Positions 18,096 through 27,660 of a DNA stretch of 61,767 nucleotides are shown in pieces. The stretch is from Stieleria bergensis (GTDB lineage Bacteria > Planctomycetota > Planctomycetia > Pirellulales > Pirellulaceae). How positions within the stretch are numbered: the first letter of the stretch is position 1; every line of letters begins with the position of its first letter. Position numbers and translations under genes: made by a program. The stretch spans positions 957,342 through 1,019,108 of the forward strand of contig CP036272.1 of NCBI GenBank assembly GCA_007745635.1. Reading direction: 5' to 3'. The notes under the pieces are model-generated. The model saw only the letters and a program-made list of their open reading frames with translations. It was not told where the DNA came from and did no database searches.

Positions 18096-18140
18096 AGTAG
18101 CGAGCGATCCAGTAGCGAGCGATCCAGTAGCGGCCAGTGG
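18096..18140. repeat. 15-bp tandem repeat, three copies
   Basis: AGTAGCGAGCGATCC occurs twice exactly (18096-18110 and 18111-18125), and a third unit at 18126-18140 matches only in its first half. It is intergenic. Confidence 0.75.
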
Positions 18141-18500
18141 AGCGAAAGCATCTTCGCTTCACCGGTCATCTCTCTGCGTCATGGCCGAGGCGGCTCGTCT
18201 CCACGCCTCCTCTCTCTGCGTGGCCTCCCAGGCCACCGTCTGCCATCGCTCTCGGTTTGCTGGGCTCATTCAATTGCTGAGCTCATCGTGCGCCTTGCAT
18301 GGCACTTTTGCGTCCCTTTTTTCAGGGGGCGAGTTGACTGCAGTCCCTGCCGGGGGTGGGGTGGTCGGGTTATTGACGTTTGGCCGGGGGGTGTGCTAAC
18401 TGTTCCTCTAAAGTGCGTTGCTTTTGGCGGGATGCCGACCCCTTTTCGTTTCTCGAAGTAAAATATGTCGTCTAGCCTTAGCGGATTCTTGGTGGCGGTA

Positions 18501-18528
18501 TTGCCCCATTAACTCCCGATGTTATAAC
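18501..18528 (+). promoter_or_regulatory. Possible sigma-70-type promoter for the small lipoprotein gene
   Basis: TTGCCC (18501-18506) and TATAAC (18523-18528) are separated by 16 bases. The -10 box matches five of six consensus bases, the -35 only three. The predicted leader to the ATG at 18716 would be about 180 bases. Confidence 0.35.
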
Positions 18529-18715
18529 GAGACGTATTGCTTTTCTTAAGGGTGTCCCAGTTTTCGGCTGGATTCAGTCGATCGTGAGGAACCTAAGTTT
18601 TGCCTGCGTGTTCAATGAATTGAACGAAGATTGCCGGCCGATTGATTGTCCATGGGCGGATCATGTCCTCTGCCCCGGTTCCTTCTCCTGTTTTCTATTC
18701 AGTGTTTTGGTTGTT

Positions 18716-18895
18716 ATGAATCGTTTCATTAAATTATTTGCTTTGCTGTTCGTTTTTGCCGTCGTCGGGTGTGGTTCGGAGCAGAGCGCTGTTCTTGATC
18801 AAGCGGTGGAAGTTGATCCGAGCTTGGATGCCTCGGCAACGGATCCGGCCCAATACGAGGCAATGCAAAATGCCGACCCCACTCCACCGGAGTGA
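18716..18895 (+). CDS. Small secreted lipoprotein
   Basis: This is a 59-residue predicted lipoprotein. The ATG at 18716 is chosen because it opens a compact signal peptide (MNRFIKLFALLFVFAVVGCG) with a lipobox ending at Cys19; the frame could extend upstream to 18584 but that part looks like leader. The mature part is only 40 residues, acidic and Ala/Pro-rich, ending in PTPPE. Planctomycetes often place such a mini-lipoprotein beside a DUF1559 gene, as here (165 bases before the next start). Function unknown. Confidence 0.7.
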   Translation: MNRFIKLFALLFVFAVVGCGSEQSAVLDQAVEVDPSLDASATDPAQYEAMQNADPTPPE

Positions 18896-19059
18896 GACGG
18901 TAATGAATTGCCCAGTCGCGGCAGCGGTTGCAGTTCTGTCGGCCCGTATACGCGTGGCCTAATGATTTTTAGCGATCCAGCGTTATCGCTCGATCTGTTT
19001 CTACTTTTTTCAATGATTTAGCTCTTACCGGCTAATTCCTCTTTTTATGAGTTTGATTT

Positions 19060-20169
19060 ATGTCATCAAATCAGTCGCGTGCAGCGACCCGAACGGGCTT
19101 TACGCTCGTTGAATTATTGGTTGTTATTGCAATCATCGGGATTCTTGTTGGTTTGTTATTGCCCGCCGTCCAAGCAGCTCGTGAAGCCGCACGACGAATG
19201 AGTTGTAGTAACAACTTCAAGCAGATTGGGATTGGAATCCACAACTATGAAAGCACTTACAAGGTGGTCCCAGGCGGCTGGGATGGAACCGACGGCAATG
19301 GTTTTCGCTTGAATCTGAATACCGTGGGGATCTTGCCGTTTATCGAGCAGCAGCCGCTGTGGGAGCAGGTCTCAAACGGCGACGTCAATGCTGGGATTCC
19401 TCCGATGGGGAACAATACGGGGACCGATGCTCCCAACTTTGAAGCTTGGCGGACGCAGGTCCCCATGTTTCGCTGCCCAAGTGATCCGACTCGTTTAGGC
19501 GGTCAAGGTCAGCTGAACTATGCAAACTGTTATGGTGACGTCATCCGAGGCGTGTCACGGGCTCCGATGGCAGGAACACGTGGGCATCACACCGGTGTCA
19601 CAGGATTTGCCCGCGGCATGTACCATCGCAGCATGGTGCGTGGTTTTCGAGATGTGCGTGATGGCTTGTCGAACACCGTGATCATGGGTGAGATCCTCGT
19701 TTCTAACCTGGCCCGAAATGTTGGTGGCTATGTTTATCACTTGGATGGAAATGCCTGGTGGGTTCCAACTCCTGACCAATGTAAATCGGGTCCGCATATC
19801 GACCCTGAGTTACCACGCATTTATGCACCGGGGGGGTTATGGCCCCGAGGTCGACGTTGGGCTGATCCCCATCCGCATAGCAGCGGCGTCTGCACTGTCT
19901 TGCCACCCAACTCGCCTTCCTGCTTGCGTAATACAGACAGCAATGATGCAGTTTATTCCATGGCCAGTAATCACAGCGGTGGTGCCCATGTGCTGTTGGG
20001 CGATGGTTCGGTCAGCTTCATCACGGACTCGATCGAGACCGGTGATTTGACTCGTCCTTCGATCGCCAATGGCTCATCGTTCACCGCTCCTGGTCGCCCC
20101 AGTCCCTACGGTGTTTGGGGAGCGTTGGGAAGCGTCGATGGTGGCGAAACCATCGAGCTGAGCCTGTAG
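19060..20169 (+). CDS. DUF1559 prepilin-like protein with H-X9-DG motif
   Basis: This 369-residue protein belongs to the DUF1559 family, massively expanded in planctomycetes. A type IV prepilin/pseudopilin leader is seen at the N-terminus (TGFTLVELLVVIAIIGILVG, with cleavage expected between Gly13 and Phe14), followed by the usual AREAARRMSCSNNFKQIG. The C-terminal signature HSGGAHVLLGDGSVSFI, the H-X9-DG motif, lies near residue 305. The protein is probably processed by prepilin peptidase and assembled or held at the cell envelope; the precise role of the family is unknown. Confidence 0.95.
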   Translation: MSSNQSRAATRTGFTLVELLVVIAIIGILVGLLLPAVQAAREAARRMSCSNNFKQIGIGIHNYESTYKVVPGGWDGTDGNGFRLNLNTVGILPFIEQQPLWEQVSNGDVNAGIPPMGNNTGTDAPNFEAWRTQVPMFRCPSDPTRLGGQGQLNYANCYGDVIRGVSRAPMAGTRGHHTGVTGFARGMYHRSMVRGFRDVRDGLSNTVIMGEILVSNLARNVGGYVYHLDGNAWWVPTPDQCKSGPHIDPELPRIYAPGGLWPRGRRWADPHPHSSGVCTVLPPNSPSCLRNTDSNDAVYSMASNHSGGAHVLLGDGSVSFITDSIETGDLTRPSIANGSSFTAPGRPSPYGVWGALGSVDGGETIELSL

Positions 20170-20198
20170 TCCCCAAGGGCTCGGAATAATCAACCTTG

Positions 20199-20219
20199 CA
20201 CGCGGCATGACGCCGCGTG
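20199..20219. terminator. Hairpin between convergent genes
   Basis: CACGCGGC, a five-base loop and GCCGCGTG form a perfect 8-bp stem between the stops of the DUF1559 and DUF1501 genes. There is no T-run on either side, so termination is only a possibility. Confidence 0.35.
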
Positions 20220-20265
20220 TGCAGGTGGCAATGGCTCTTTCAAATGCTTTCTAAAGCGTTTCTCG

Positions 20266-21699
20266 CTAAGCAGTGCCGATCAGTTCGGGAATGGGTTTGC
20301 CGTGATCGACGATGGGGGTGGGGCGTCCATTAAAATCTTCGATCAAGATCTTGGACGAATCGATTCCCAAGTGGTGATAGATCGTGGAGAGGAAATCACC
20401 TGGTCCGCAGCGACGATCAATTGCATCCTCGCCACGCTTATCTGTCCCGCCGATGAAGCGACCGCTCTCGATGCCACCGCCTGCCCAGATGTTGGAAAAC
20501 GCTCGCGGCCAGTGATCTCGTCCCGGTTGTTTGGTGCCCGCGGCAGCGCTGGCGTTGCCTGCTCCGGTACTGGGCTGGTAGTTGATCTTTGGTGTGCGGC
20601 CAAATTCACCGGTCACGACGACTAGCACTCGCTTGTCGAGGCCTCTGAGGAACAGATCTTCGATCAGAGCAGAGACTGCTTGGTCATAGGCTTCGGCGCG
20701 GAATCGCAGTGCATCGAACACGTGATGGTTCACAGCGTGGTCGTCCCAATTGTTGACGCGGCCGCACAGTGGACCACGCAAACTGGTTGTCAAAATGTCA
20801 ACGCCGGCTTCGACCAAGCGACGAGCCAGCAACAATTGTTGACCCCATGAGTTTCGCCCGTACCGGTCTCGCGTCGCGTCGTCTTCCTGAGTGAGATCGA
20901 ACGCTTCTTTGGTTTTGGAATTGGTCAACAGCGTCAGGGCTTGAGCTTCAAACTGATCCAAGGCTCCCATCTCACCGTGGTCTTCAAAAGCTTTTTGCAG
21001 TCGATCCAGTTTTTGGCGCAAGCTGGCGCGGCGGTGAACGCGTTCAACTTCTTTGGGGTCCGTCAGGCCAATGTTTGGAACAACGAACTTGGGCGAGTTA
21101 GGGTCGCCAGTGACTGAGAACGGCGAGTACGCATCGCCCAGGTAAGCGGGCCCGTTATAGGTGGCCGGAGGATTCACGCCGACATAGGCAGGAAGTGGAT
21201 TGTTGGGGTCGCGATCCGGAGCTCGCAGGTAATTGGCGACCGACATCCAGTCGGGAAGTCGTGGTTTGGGTTTGTCACGAGTGTCGCTGTCACCGGAGAG
21301 CAACTGCATTGATCCAGCAGGATGCCCGGCTGCCTTTTGGTACATGCCTCGAAGCACGGTGAACTTGTCAGCGATCGCAGCCTGACGAGGCAGCAGTTCG
21401 GTGAACTGCATTCCCGGAACTTTGGTGGCAATCGTGCCAAATGGGCCGCGATACTCACTGGTTGCCAGCGGCTTGGGATCGTAGGTGTCGATGTGCGAAC
21501 AACCACCGGGTTTCCAAACCATGATCACTGCCGTGCGCCCATCGGGACGAGTCTCGGCATCAACTGCCGCAGCAGAGGCGCGCAAGCGCATCAAGCCGGG
21601 AAGGCTTAAGCTGCCCATGCCTGCCAAGCCCATCCGCATGAAGCTGCGCCGAGAACCTTTCTGTGCGATCTTGTCGCCGGTCTGGTTGTGAGGATTCAT
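20266..21699 (-). CDS. DUF1501 domain protein, Tat-exported
   Basis: The protein has 477 residues from the ATG at 21699; the frame extends to 21801 but would overlap the preceding gene. A twin-arginine signal is seen (SRRSFMRMGLAG, residues 16-27). The DUF1501 family is remotely related to alkaline phosphatase/sulfatase folds: WKPGGCSHIDTYDPKP near the start, VVVTGEFGRTPKIN and GRDHWPRAFSNIWAGGGI near the end are family landmarks. It is probably a periplasmic or compartment enzyme whose substrate is unknown. It is the last gene of the run DUF1549/1553 - PPC - DUF1501, 46 bases after the PPC gene; this trio is typical of planctomycetes. Confidence 0.93.
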   Translation of the reverse strand: MNPHNQTGDKIAQKGSRRSFMRMGLAGMGSLSLPGLMRLRASAAAVDAETRPDGRTAVIMVWKPGGCSHIDTYDPKPLATSEYRGPFGTIATKVPGMQFTELLPRQAAIADKFTVLRGMYQKAAGHPAGSMQLLSGDSDTRDKPKPRLPDWMSVANYLRAPDRDPNNPLPAYVGVNPPATYNGPAYLGDAYSPFSVTGDPNSPKFVVPNIGLTDPKEVERVHRRASLRQKLDRLQKAFEDHGEMGALDQFEAQALTLLTNSKTKEAFDLTQEDDATRDRYGRNSWGQQLLLARRLVEAGVDILTTSLRGPLCGRVNNWDDHAVNHHVFDALRFRAEAYDQAVSALIEDLFLRGLDKRVLVVVTGEFGRTPKINYQPSTGAGNASAAAGTKQPGRDHWPRAFSNIWAGGGIESGRFIGGTDKRGEDAIDRRCGPGDFLSTIYHHLGIDSSKILIEDFNGRPTPIVDHGKPIPELIGTA

Positions 21700-21745
21700 G
21701 ACACTTGTCCTGTAAAGATTGAAGGAAGTTGCGTTTGCAGCGGAG

Positions 21746-23854
21746 CTAGTTGCTGGGAGTCTTGTTGGCAAGCTTGTCTGCGGCTTCTTTGTCTTGGACA
21801 TTGATCGTCAGCGGCTGAGAGACAAAAATGTCAACGATGTCCTTGGTCTTGGCATTCGGTTTCGAGCCACCGGCGGCGTATTTTTGGACGGCTCCGCCAT
21901 AGAAGGCAATCGTGTACTTGCCAGCGGGCGTTTTCAGTTTGGCCAGATCGATCACAACGTCAGTTTTGGGGTCGGTCAAGGAGAAGTCCATGGCGGCGGC
22001 TTTTTCAAAGCCACTACCAAACGTCTTCAGCGACATGCTGCTTCCAGAGAATTCACCACGTCGAATCAGTTTTAATGGGAGGGTCACTTTGTCGCCGACT
22101 GTGGCTTGCAATTCGCCTTCCACTTCAGGGACAATCGACAGGCCAGCTTGTTCGACGCCTCCAACGCTGATGGGAAACTGGTCCAGGAGGCGCGGGTCGG
22201 GGATTTCAGATGCTGCATTGGGGACAGGCCACTTCATGGATGCCATGTGGCCTTGGCGACGAGTGATCGCGCCATTGATTTCAGCGCTACCCCAAAGCTG
22301 AGTGAACTCCAGACCTCGCGGCGCGTTTTCGTCTGCAGCGATCAGCAGGATGCCGCGTGTTTTGCCTTTGCCGATCGTTAGCCCCGTCGCGGTTACTCCC
22401 TCAGGCAACGAATCAAGTTTCAGGTCGATCGGGCCGTCGAACCCATCGCGCCGTACCGCGACGACTTCGATCGGGATCAGCGCGCCTCCACGCAGGGCAA
22501 TGGGTTTGCTCAAGGCGTTCCGATCACCGTTTCGCAGTCCCATGTGGAGTGCCCAGCCAACGATTGAAAAGTCTGGCTGTGCTTTTCGGACCACCATCCG
22601 GTAGCGGTTGCTTGGGTCATTGCGAGTGCCACCAAACGAGTCCGTCATGCGAATCTGGTAATGCCCGTCTGCAGGGATGGTAAAGGAGCCCAGGATGTCG
22701 GCCGAACCTGCATTGTAGGGCGGGCCATCATAGGAATAGCCGTTGCTGGATCGTTTGACGGGCGAGGCGATGTCGCTCAGTTCCACAACATCCGTTAGCG
22801 TTCCATCGTCCCCAATCCGCTGGACGACAAGCGAAGGATCGGTGGGATGTCCAAGCCGTTCGGAGGCAACTTCGATCCACCACGTTTCATCTTGTTTGGC
22901 TTCGAATTGGAACACATCCACATCGGCGGCGGGATAGAACGAACCAGCGATGTCGCAGGGCAGGGCAATGGTCTGCGGTGTTTGCTTGGGGCCATTGGGT
23001 TCTTGTTCGTTTGCGGTGGCGGCGTGAACGAGTCCCACTGGCGGCCAGGAAAAGCTTTGCACGCTGCGAATTCGGGGCAGTCGCTGGACCACCGCGTCTG
23101 CAGCAAGTCGATTGATCGCCAAGCGAAAGAAGTGCTCTTGGCCACCCTTGTACGTTAGGTCGTGAACCTTAATCAGGTAATCGCCGTCCGCGGGTAAGGT
23201 GTAATCAATCACACCGCCAGTGCGTTGGACTTGCAGGTCGCCGCCGCTGGCGTCGGCAATGCCAATGACGGGCTGAGTCTTGGAGTCAATGCCTTTGGCC
23301 GCGCAGTCAACGACAATTCGCTGCCCCGCTTTGCCGGTAAACTTGTAATGGTTGATCGCTCGCGCGGTCAGCACACCGTTGATGATTTGGCCAACTTGCA
23401 CTGGCATCGCATTGTCGACGGTGGTAGGTGGCTTCGCTTGGGTGACTTCGTCTTGGTCGCTGACACTGAAAACGCGAGCCGACGAAATCCCGAGAGCCGC
23501 CATCACACGCGCGTCATAGACACCCACCGGGCAGTCATCGGAAATCGTGACCAGGTAGTGATTGGCAACGGGATTGCCTTTGTCATCCACCTTGGGTTTC
23601 GCTTGGATGCCTGGATTCGAGAAAATCAGTTGCTCTGCGCCGTCCAGTGAATCGCCTTTGATCACTACTTCCAGTTCCGTCCCTGCCGTTCCGCCCATCG
23701 GTGTCAGGGTCAGCAGTCGTGGTGCAGGCAAGATGACCGACTGTGCGCAGGCAACGCTTAGGGTGGACAGCAACATCAGGCCGGTCATGGCCACGCGGAC
23801 TGCCAGTTGGGTCGGATTTATCCGTTGGTGATTGTCAGTGGCGATGACGTTCAT
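21746..23854 (-). CDS. Secreted PPC-domain protein of the DUF1549/DUF1501 cluster
   Basis: The protein has 702 residues from the ATG at 23854; a GTG at 23863 is possible. A signal peptide ends near LSVACAQ (about residue 38). An N-terminal Ig-like region (LTPMGGTAGTELEVVIKGDS) is followed by two PPC-like modules (INHYKFTGKAGQRIVVDC and VDVFQFEAKQDETWWIEVAS), then further beta-rich segments. PPC modules usually aid secretion or binding, and no catalytic motif is seen. It is located between DUF1553 (61-base gap) and DUF1501 (46-base gap), so it is probably one transcript. A structural or substrate-binding partner role is inferred. Confidence 0.9.
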   Translation of the reverse strand: MNVIATDNHQRINPTQLAVRVAMTGLMLLSTLSVACAQSVILPAPRLLTLTPMGGTAGTELEVVIKGDSLDGAEQLIFSNPGIQAKPKVDDKGNPVANHYLVTISDDCPVGVYDARVMAALGISSARVFSVSDQDEVTQAKPPTTVDNAMPVQVGQIINGVLTARAINHYKFTGKAGQRIVVDCAAKGIDSKTQPVIGIADASGGDLQVQRTGGVIDYTLPADGDYLIKVHDLTYKGGQEHFFRLAINRLAADAVVQRLPRIRSVQSFSWPPVGLVHAATANEQEPNGPKQTPQTIALPCDIAGSFYPAADVDVFQFEAKQDETWWIEVASERLGHPTDPSLVVQRIGDDGTLTDVVELSDIASPVKRSSNGYSYDGPPYNAGSADILGSFTIPADGHYQIRMTDSFGGTRNDPSNRYRMVVRKAQPDFSIVGWALHMGLRNGDRNALSKPIALRGGALIPIEVVAVRRDGFDGPIDLKLDSLPEGVTATGLTIGKGKTRGILLIAADENAPRGLEFTQLWGSAEINGAITRRQGHMASMKWPVPNAASEIPDPRLLDQFPISVGGVEQAGLSIVPEVEGELQATVGDKVTLPLKLIRRGEFSGSSMSLKTFGSGFEKAAAMDFSLTDPKTDVVIDLAKLKTPAGKYTIAFYGGAVQKYAAGGSKPNAKTKDIVDIFVSQPLTINVQDKEAADKLANKTPSN

Positions 23855-23915
23855 GAGAATCACAGTGGTGCGAGAAAAGTGGTTGGGAAATGTGTGGCGA
23901 GTTTGACGCAGGCGA

Positions 23916-26120
23916 TCAGTGGTTAAACAAAAACTCTTTGGTGTTAATCAGAGCCCAGGCGAGGTCTTGTAAATTGGACCGCAGTTCACTGGCTGATGGC
24001 GTTTGCTGGCCGACGGTTGCGTCCGCTTTGGTGCGCAAGTACTCGCTGGCGATGCGGCGTTCTTCAGCCAGTGGCAGTCGAGCGTAGGCGGCCAGGTAAA
24101 GCTGGTCGATGATCGTCTCCAGTTCGGCTTTGTCGGTGATCCATTGCTGGATGCGACCCTTGCTATCACGCAGCTTGCTCTTGATGTCGTTGGCGTTCAT
24201 CAAGTGCAGGCTTTGAGCCAGCGATCCTGATTGCACCCGTTCGCATTCACAGACGCTGGCTGCTTCGGGGCGACCAAATACCTTCAAAAAGGGTGAGCTC
24301 TTGTTGTAGCTGTTGTCCGGTAGCGCGACCGCTCGGGTGCCCAGCGGAAGGTTCGTGAACGAAGTGCTGGATCCAGCCACTTGATCGATGGCGTCGAGCA
24401 GCACTTCGGCTTGAAGACGTTTGGGGTAGTAGCGTGAATAGTTTTGGCGATCGATTTTGTTGTCTGGAAGCGGAATCGCGTCCAGTTGATAAGCATTCGA
24501 CTTAACGATCACTCGGATCAATTCACGCAGGTCATAGTCGCTGTCAAGGAAGTGCCTCTCCAAGGCCGCTAGTAGTTCAGGATTGCTGGCGGGATTGGTG
24601 TCGCGAATGTCGTCTTCGGGTTCGACCAGCCCTCGTGAGAAGAAGTGTTTCCAGTAACGGTTGACCAATGCTTTGGCGAAGAACGGATTCTTCGGACTGG
24701 CCATCCAGTCAGCCAAACGCAGGCGAGGGTCTTCGTCGGCTGGGATTTCTCCCACATCATCACCTAGAGCACGCGGGGCGATTGGCTTGCCCGTTTTCAT
24801 GTTCGTTGCCTGAGCGACACCGCGTTTGTGGAAGATCAAATCCTCGCCCGCAGTGTCGGTCGGCTTGCGACCGACTTGACTAAAGAACGCCGCCAGCGAG
24901 TAGTAGTCGTCTTGGCTCCAGCGTTCAAAGGGGTGGTGGTGGCATTGAGCACACTGCAGTCGCACACCTAAGAACAGTTGCCCTAGGTCTTCGATCTGTT
25001 GCTTGGGTTCTTTGACCCGTTTGTACCAGGCAACCGGAGGGTTGGCGACAATGGTTCCCGTCGCTGCAAGCAGTTGCCGAACCATCTGGTCATACGGTGT
25101 GCCCGCCAGCAGGTTGTCACGCAACCACGCATGGAAGGCGAAGTTGGCTTTGATGTCTTTGGTGTCGTCGCGACGGTTCTTTAAAACGGCAGCCCATTTG
25201 TTGGCAAAGAAGTCCGCGTAGGCGGCGCTGGCCAGCAAGCGATCAACAACGGTGTCACGTTTATTCGGGGCTTGGTCATCAAGAAAGGCCTGTGTTTCCC
25301 GGGCTGTCGGCAAGCGGCCCGTGATGTCCAAGCTTACGCGCCGCAGGAACGTGCCATCGTCGCAAACCTTCGTCGCTGGAATTCCCAGTCGCTCTAGATT
25401 CTGAAACACCAGCTCATCAACAAAGTTCTTGTTGGCCGGGAACTCGATGTTTTTGATTCCCAGGGGGATCGCGCCGTTGTACACCGAGACTTGGCCCAAG
25501 TAGCGAACCATGATGGAGACATTGCCAGGGATTTCTGCCGCCGTGACGGTGCCTTGATCAGTCACTTCGGCCATCGCGATGTTGTTGGATTCAAACAGCG
25601 AATCGCGAGTCACGTCGCGCGTTGATCCATCGGTGTAATGAGCGATGGTCTTCAGTTGAACGCTGGCACCGCGTTGCAAGATTCCGCTGGCGGGTTCAAC
25701 GGTGATGGAAGCCAGTTGGCGATCGTCCTCGATTTTGTAGGGAGAGCCGGATTGGATCCACTGCAAGATCGTTTGATACTCCGGTGAGTCGGGCTTCAGT
25801 CGGACGCCGCCACCATGCGGCGCTTGTGCGGTGGCTTTGGTGAGCAGCAAGCTCTGCTTGGGATCCAGCGGAAATAACCGTCGCCCGCGTGACTCATACA
25901 CCAGATGTCGATAGTCCAGTTCGGGTTCAAAGCCCAGTAACGACAGTTCAAATCCATTCTGTCCACCGCCGGCTTTGGCATGACAGACGCCCGCATTGCA
26001 GCCGGCTTTGGTCAGGATGGGAACAACGTCGTTGATGAAGCTTGTCCGCTGTGGTTGCTCAGCAACCAGCTCACTCGCAAAGAAAAGTGACAGCAGCAGT
26101 AGGAAGCGTAGGTGATACAT
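23916..26120 (-). CDS. DUF1549/DUF1553 protein with cytochrome-like and Ig-like domains
   Basis: This is a 734-residue secreted protein; the ATG at 26120 opens the signal peptide MYHLRFLLLLSLFFASELVA. Order of domains: a cysteine motif C-x4-CH (GCNAGVCHAKAGG) near residue 40, an Ig-like group 2 domain at about 145-225 (ITVEPASGILQRGASVQLKT), DUF1549 (FVDELVFQNLERLGIPATKV), a CxxCHxHP motif (LQCAQCHHHPFERW), and DUF1553 (SPKNPFFAKALVNRYWKHFF). The cysteine-His motifs suggest heme or metal binding, though the first is not the standard CxxCH. It is the first gene of the trio and probably drives its transcription. The family has been linked to polysaccharide use by co-occurrence only. Confidence 0.92.
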   Translation of the reverse strand: MYHLRFLLLLSLFFASELVAEQPQRTSFINDVVPILTKAGCNAGVCHAKAGGGQNGFELSLLGFEPELDYRHLVYESRGRRLFPLDPKQSLLLTKATAQAPHGGGVRLKPDSPEYQTILQWIQSGSPYKIEDDRQLASITVEPASGILQRGASVQLKTIAHYTDGSTRDVTRDSLFESNNIAMAEVTDQGTVTAAEIPGNVSIMVRYLGQVSVYNGAIPLGIKNIEFPANKNFVDELVFQNLERLGIPATKVCDDGTFLRRVSLDITGRLPTARETQAFLDDQAPNKRDTVVDRLLASAAYADFFANKWAAVLKNRRDDTKDIKANFAFHAWLRDNLLAGTPYDQMVRQLLAATGTIVANPPVAWYKRVKEPKQQIEDLGQLFLGVRLQCAQCHHHPFERWSQDDYYSLAAFFSQVGRKPTDTAGEDLIFHKRGVAQATNMKTGKPIAPRALGDDVGEIPADEDPRLRLADWMASPKNPFFAKALVNRYWKHFFSRGLVEPEDDIRDTNPASNPELLAALERHFLDSDYDLRELIRVIVKSNAYQLDAIPLPDNKIDRQNYSRYYPKRLQAEVLLDAIDQVAGSSTSFTNLPLGTRAVALPDNSYNKSSPFLKVFGRPEAASVCECERVQSGSLAQSLHLMNANDIKSKLRDSKGRIQQWITDKAELETIIDQLYLAAYARLPLAEERRIASEYLRTKADATVGQQTPSASELRSNLQDLAWALINTKEFLFNH

Positions 26121-26606
26121 GATCAACAGTGCGACAGGCGTGTTTGCTGCGTTTTCAGGGGCGCGTCGCCGGTGCGGAGGGAAGTGGTTGGCGGCGCGAT
26201 TGGCAAGCAGGTTGCCATCAGGCAAGGCCTTTCAGCAAAACCCGAGTAGCCAAAACCCGACTAGCCAAAACCCGACTAGCCAAAAACTGAGCAGCAAAAA
26301 GAGATGGAAGGATGGAGTGGCGGGAGGTTGGGTGACCGGCCTGGCTGGTTGGCTGTGTGAGATCAATGCCAATGCAAAGCCACGCAACAATTTATCGGGC
26401 AGGTCAACGCAATAGTATAGTGCTGAGTCGCCCGGCGGTGTGGGGCATTCTATCAGAACGTTCGCAAACCTTGGGACGCAGGTTGTTCACGCTGCTCCCT
26501 CGATTGTGGTTAAAGCATTACAATGAGCAGCGGACTGTCGGGCTGAACGTATGCCCGATGGGGATTTTATGCGGTGAATTCGGTCTGAATAAGAGAGTCA
26601 AGTTGA
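26121..26606. other. Divergent intergenic region with a 15-bp tandem repeat
   Basis: These 486 bases lie between the divergent DUF1553 and hydrolase genes. Apart from the repeat at 26236-26295 there is no supported gene. The frame 26119-26415 only translates the repeat. Confidence 0.45.
26236..26295. repeat. 15-bp tandem repeat, four copies, upstream of DUF1553 gene
   Basis: The unit CAAAACCCGACTAGC occurs at 26251-26265 and 26266-26280 exactly. Variants flank it at 26236-26250 (one change) and 26281-26295 (several changes). The array begins about 115 bases upstream of the DUF1549/1553 start. Confidence 0.85.
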
Positions 26607-27518
26607 ATGCGTCAAGCTTTACTGATTGCGTTGGTTGTTGTTGTTGGTTGCAGGACTGAGGTTGCGACAGAGAGTGGCAGCTCCAAAGAGAATCTTGTGG
26701 ATGCCCGAAAAGGCTTTCAGACTCGGGTCACCAAGCAGGGTGAAGATTGGGGGCCGCCCGATGTGCCCCCCGGCACGACGTTTGATTTGATCAAGTATTC
26801 ATCTGACGTCGGGCAGTTGTCGGCCTATGTCACCAAAGATCCCGGTGATGGTCAGAAGCATCCCGCCATTGTTTGGGTGACGGGGGGCGACAACAACACG
26901 ATTGGGGATGTTTGGTCACCCTCGCCACCGGACAATGATCAATCCGCTAGCGCCTTTCGGAAAGCAGGCATCGTGATGATGTTCCCGTCACAACGGGGCG
27001 GAAACGATAACCCCGGTCAGCGAGAAGGTTTCTTTGGTGAAGTTGACGATGTCATTGCGGCCACCGACACTTTGGCCAAACTGGACTATGTCGATCCGGA
27101 TCAGATCTACCTGGGTGGTCATAGCACTGGTGGAACGATGGTGATGTTGATCGGGGCGACGACGGATCGATATCGTGGGATCATTTCACTAGGGCCGGTT
27201 GCAACTCCGGTTCAGTATGGCGGCGACTATGTTTATTGCGACGTCAACAACGCTCAGGAAATGCGTTTGCGTTCACCCATTGATTGGTTGCATTGTGTGA
27301 AGTCGCCGATGTTTGTCTTGGAAGGCGCTGAGCAAGGCAATTGGGAAGGGTCGATTGACGTGATGGCCGATGAAAATACCAATCCGCAGATTCAGTTTTT
27401 TCCTGTTCCTGGGCATGAGCATTTCACCGTGATCGATCCCGTTGCCAAGCTGATGGCTCAGAAAATCGTCAGCGGCAACGTGACGTTGACCCAGGCCGAA
27501 GTGCAGTCGTTGCGATAG
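26607..27518 (+). CDS. Lipoprotein alpha/beta hydrolase (prolyl oligopeptidase/dienelactone hydrolase type)
   Basis: This is a 303-residue predicted lipoprotein. The signal peptide MRQALLIALVVVVGC ends at lipobox Cys15. An alpha/beta-hydrolase domain follows, with the oxyanion segment IVWVTGGDNNTIGDV, the nucleophile elbow GGHSTGGT (Ser173), and a late His in VPGHEHFTVID as the probable catalytic base. The conserved SQRGGNDNPGQREGFFGEVD resembles acyl-peptide hydrolase-like proteins. The substrate is unknown. It is a single gene, followed after 142 bases by the protease gene on the same strand. Confidence 0.87.
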   Translation: MRQALLIALVVVVGCRTEVATESGSSKENLVDARKGFQTRVTKQGEDWGPPDVPPGTTFDLIKYSSDVGQLSAYVTKDPGDGQKHPAIVWVTGGDNNTIGDVWSPSPPDNDQSASAFRKAGIVMMFPSQRGGNDNPGQREGFFGEVDDVIAATDTLAKLDYVDPDQIYLGGHSTGGTMVMLIGATTDRYRGIISLGPVATPVQYGGDYVYCDVNNAQEMRLRSPIDWLHCVKSPMFVLEGAEQGNWEGSIDVMADENTNPQIQFFPVPGHEHFTVIDPVAKLMAQKIVSGNVTLTQAEVQSLR

Positions 27519-27660
27519 CCCGCCACGTAGTCGCCAAGCGGGCGCCGCGCAAGGCCGGTTGCCACATGCCCTGCTGGCAGGGAAGTTTTGTGGTTGGTTT
27601 TGTCAAACGGAAAAGTAAACTACTTGCTTTTCGTTTGTCCCTTCAAAACCGCAGAACACA

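Larger units (their letters stand above)
17885..18715. other. Long non-coding stretch with short repeats
   Basis: There are 831 bases without a convincing gene. Two overlapping plus frames (17928-18461 and 17965-18399) are Ser- and Arg-rich without a domain and cross a tandem repeat. A near-duplicate of TGCTCGCTGCGTT occurs around 18047-18074 and a 15-bp repeat at 18096-18140. The right part probably holds the promoter of the small lipoprotein gene. Confidence 0.4.

Noticed and set aside
17928..18461. 177-codon plus frame after glucose dehydrogenase
   Set aside because: Ser/Arg-rich with a repeat inside it and another open frame on the same strand; no start signal or domain.
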